Positions 62,277-64,000 of a stretch of DNA of 64,000 bases are shown here, in pieces (positions within the stretch are counted from its first letter, which is position 1; the number at the start of each line of letters is the position of its first letter). A model generated the notes under the pieces. It was not told where the DNA came from. It did not search any database and saw only the letters and a program-made list of their open reading frames with translations. A program made the position numbers and the translations under genes. Source of the stretch: Diphasiastrum complanatum (lineage: Eukaryota > Streptophyta > Lycopodiopsida > Lycopodiales > Lycopodiaceae); the NCBI GenBank assembly GCA_029204225.1, contig MU832041.1, forward strand, positions 1 through 64,000, written 5' to 3'.

Positions 62277-62935
62277 AACAATGTGGAATAAATCATGCAA
62301 TAGCCAAATAAATGTGTTTGTTTTTTTTTTTTTCCCCTATGCATGCAGACTATGTTCTTTCTTTCATGTAATAAACTAGACCAAAGAAAACATCCTTGTC
62401 TTTTAACACGGTAAACAAAGTACTTGCAATGTTAAAAAACTTGAAGGTCGTTGTATTTCTAACTGAAAAAAGATTATTACATGAATTCAAAGTAGACCAA
62501 ATCAAAGAAAACTGACAAGTCCAAAACTTGACATTTCAACATTTGGAAAGCTTCACTTACAAATTTGTAAGACCTAACATATCTACCAAAAGTGGTTCCC
62601 TTAAGTGATTAATTTGTAAAAATTTGCAAGTTAAGCAAGTCATTTACTGGTTTACGAATTTGCAGATAAGAATTCATATTTAGCTATACAGTTTTCTCAC
62701 TCTGAACTTCTCCTATGCCTATTGTAGAATAATCAATTCAATTGCAAACAATCCAAAATATAATGTCACAAAAAGGATCACTTCAAAAGTGACTACTAAA
62801 AGTAAACAAGATTAGCAAGCGCAATCTTTATTTTGAATAATCAAAATTTAACATTCATAATTTGTATTTAGAAAAGTCCATAATAATCACAATTACGTTG
62901 TAGAATATTTTAGTATTTAAGAATATTCAAGATCA

Positions 62936-63255
62936 GTATTCACGATCTATATTCACGATCACTATTCACAATATTCACGATCAGTAGTCACCGTTTTCTC
63001 ATTATTCATGACCAATATCTCATAATATATGTTTCTCAGTATTCACAATTTCACATCGGTATTCACGATCAGTATTCACAATGTTCATGATCAATATTCA
63101 CAATATTCACGATCACTATTCACAACATTCACGATGAAAAAAATCTCAGAATCTCAGTTTCTCAAAATCTCAAAATCTTAGTTTCTCAGTTTCTTAGAAT
63201 CTTAGTTTCTCATAATCTCAATTTCTCAGTTTCTCAGTTTCACAGTTTCTCAATA
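62936..63255. repeat. TATTCACGATCA and TCTCAGTTTC minisatellites
   Basis: 62936-63135: units such as TATTCACGATCA and TATTCACAATAT in irregular array. 63138-63255: TCTCAGTTTC / TCTCAAAATC / TCTTAGTTTC decamers. Related words (GATCAGTATTCACAAAAATC) occur at 61998-62035. Confidence 0.85.
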
Positions 63256-63800
63256 TTCGCAATTTCAATGATCGCGAAACGGAGTTCGCTTCGGATCCAA
63301 GACGCATCTCTAAAAATTCGATCATTTTTTCATCCAATATGAAAGACATTGTCTATATGTCCTGCAAAACAAAACACAATCGCAAAATTATAATTTGATA
63401 GAGATCAGTTCTTATTGGCAATTTTTGCATAGTTTAATGTACTTCAAAGATGAACAGTAGAATGCCATGCAATCATTTATACTTTGAATACAAAGTAGTA
63501 GTGATAGATTGTTTTCTTGAAAAATCAAGCTTCAACAATATGTTGGATTGACTTCTTATATTCAAACAGAGTCAAGACTAGACTCTCTTTCATAGGCAAA
63601 ACTTTTTTAGTCCATACACGTTTCTAAATAACATATTGCGACCTCACAAGATAGAACCAATCCGATTGCACAAATGGGAGGAAAGGGCAAAAATAACGAT
63701 AGTGGATAATTCGTTGAACCATCTGATAATTGAAGGCTCCCCGGACATAGTATATCAAGAAACCTAAAAAAGAACTACATCGAATTAAAAGCTGAAAACA
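63256..63800. other. AT-rich spacer, no gene seen
   Basis: Only short frames (63624-63830 minus is one) without recognisable motifs. Confidence 0.4.
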
Positions 63801-63956
63801 ATGAAGCGATCGTTTACAAACTTCAATCAAACGGAGTTGCTCCTCATCGTCGTCGTCCTCTTCTTCTTGCTTGCTATGGATGTTGCAGCACTGGCTATAG
63901 GTCTAGCAGCTCCAAGCCTCGCCACTAAAGCTTCCCACCTATATGCAGAATCGTGA
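63801..63956 (+). CDS. Small hydrophobic ORF at right edge
   Basis: 51 codons from ATG 63801 to TGA: MKRSFTNFNQTELL, then a strong membrane segment LLIVVVLFFLLAMDVAALAI and GLAAPSLATKASH. The Asp-Val-Ala-Ala segment recalls the first helix of plant four-helix membrane proteins of the DUF1218 kind, but that is only a resemblance. It could be exon 1 of a gene continuing beyond the window, a short membrane peptide or chance. GC content is higher than in the neighbouring DNA. Confidence 0.25.
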   Translation: MKRSFTNFNQTELLLIVVVLFFLLAMDVAALAIGLAAPSLATKASHLYAES

Positions 63957-64000
63957 CAAAATCGATGAAGCAAAAACTCATACCCAGCACAATAGTGGGC

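Noticed and set aside
62936-63255. CRISPR-like array
   Set aside because: Short irregular units with no uniform spacers, in a plant genome; simple minisatellites.

Overview
This window is nuclear DNA of a land plant. It carries one apparently intact host gene, for an AUX1/LAX-type auxin influx carrier on the + strand, embedded in a large mass of nested and decayed LTR retrotransposons. AT-richness, a 15-kb retroelement-filled intron and several nested Ty1/copia and Ty3/gypsy layers fit a large, repeat-rich genome. A gymnosperm is my inference; the sequence does not prove it.

Region by region. 1-5446: upstream flank with no convincing gene, holding a ~700-bp degenerate heptamer satellite (3305-4005) and four GC-rich palindromes (4011-4337). 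5447-23055: LAX gene, eight exons encoding 487 aa. All introns are short except intron 6 (7415-22436). That intron contains remnants of two retroelements (7930-9317), a young copia element called A (9323-14538, TSD TTGAT), a decayed copia element D (15122-19739), an old LTR fragment (20262-20810) and an ~82-bp tandem repeat (21175-21605).

24371-38104: an Athila-like gypsy element, G1. It has two protease-like domains in tandem, RT, RNase H and integrase, then a ~2.7-kb extra ORF with a coiled coil. A sibling of copia A (element B, TSD ACTAA) inserted just upstream of its first protease domain. A later ~2.1-kb inversion with one breakpoint inside element B and the other in G1 then scrambled both. 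A ~379-bp MITE-like repeat sits inside the second protease domain, and a relative sits inside the integrase of D.

38220-49835: a decayed copia element E, split by a complete minus-strand gypsy element G2 (39614-48960, TSD TGATG). G2 has its own extra 3' ORF and a dispersed CGAAGGTT motif in both untranslated spacers. 49836-53811: no recognisable gene. 53812-56330: a deleted relative of G2 (G3). 56939-about 61732: a mosaic copia element F. 61733-64000: mostly AT-rich sequence with minisatellites and one small hydrophobic ORF at the right edge.

Only the LAX gene looks like a functional host gene. Copia A has an unbroken ORF but has lost integrase. Everything else is broken. The most interesting signals are the reconstructable inversion of element B, the tandem protease domains and extra ORF of G1, the independent in-frame integrase losses in siblings A and B, and a competing splice acceptor in LAX that would add an in-frame stop.
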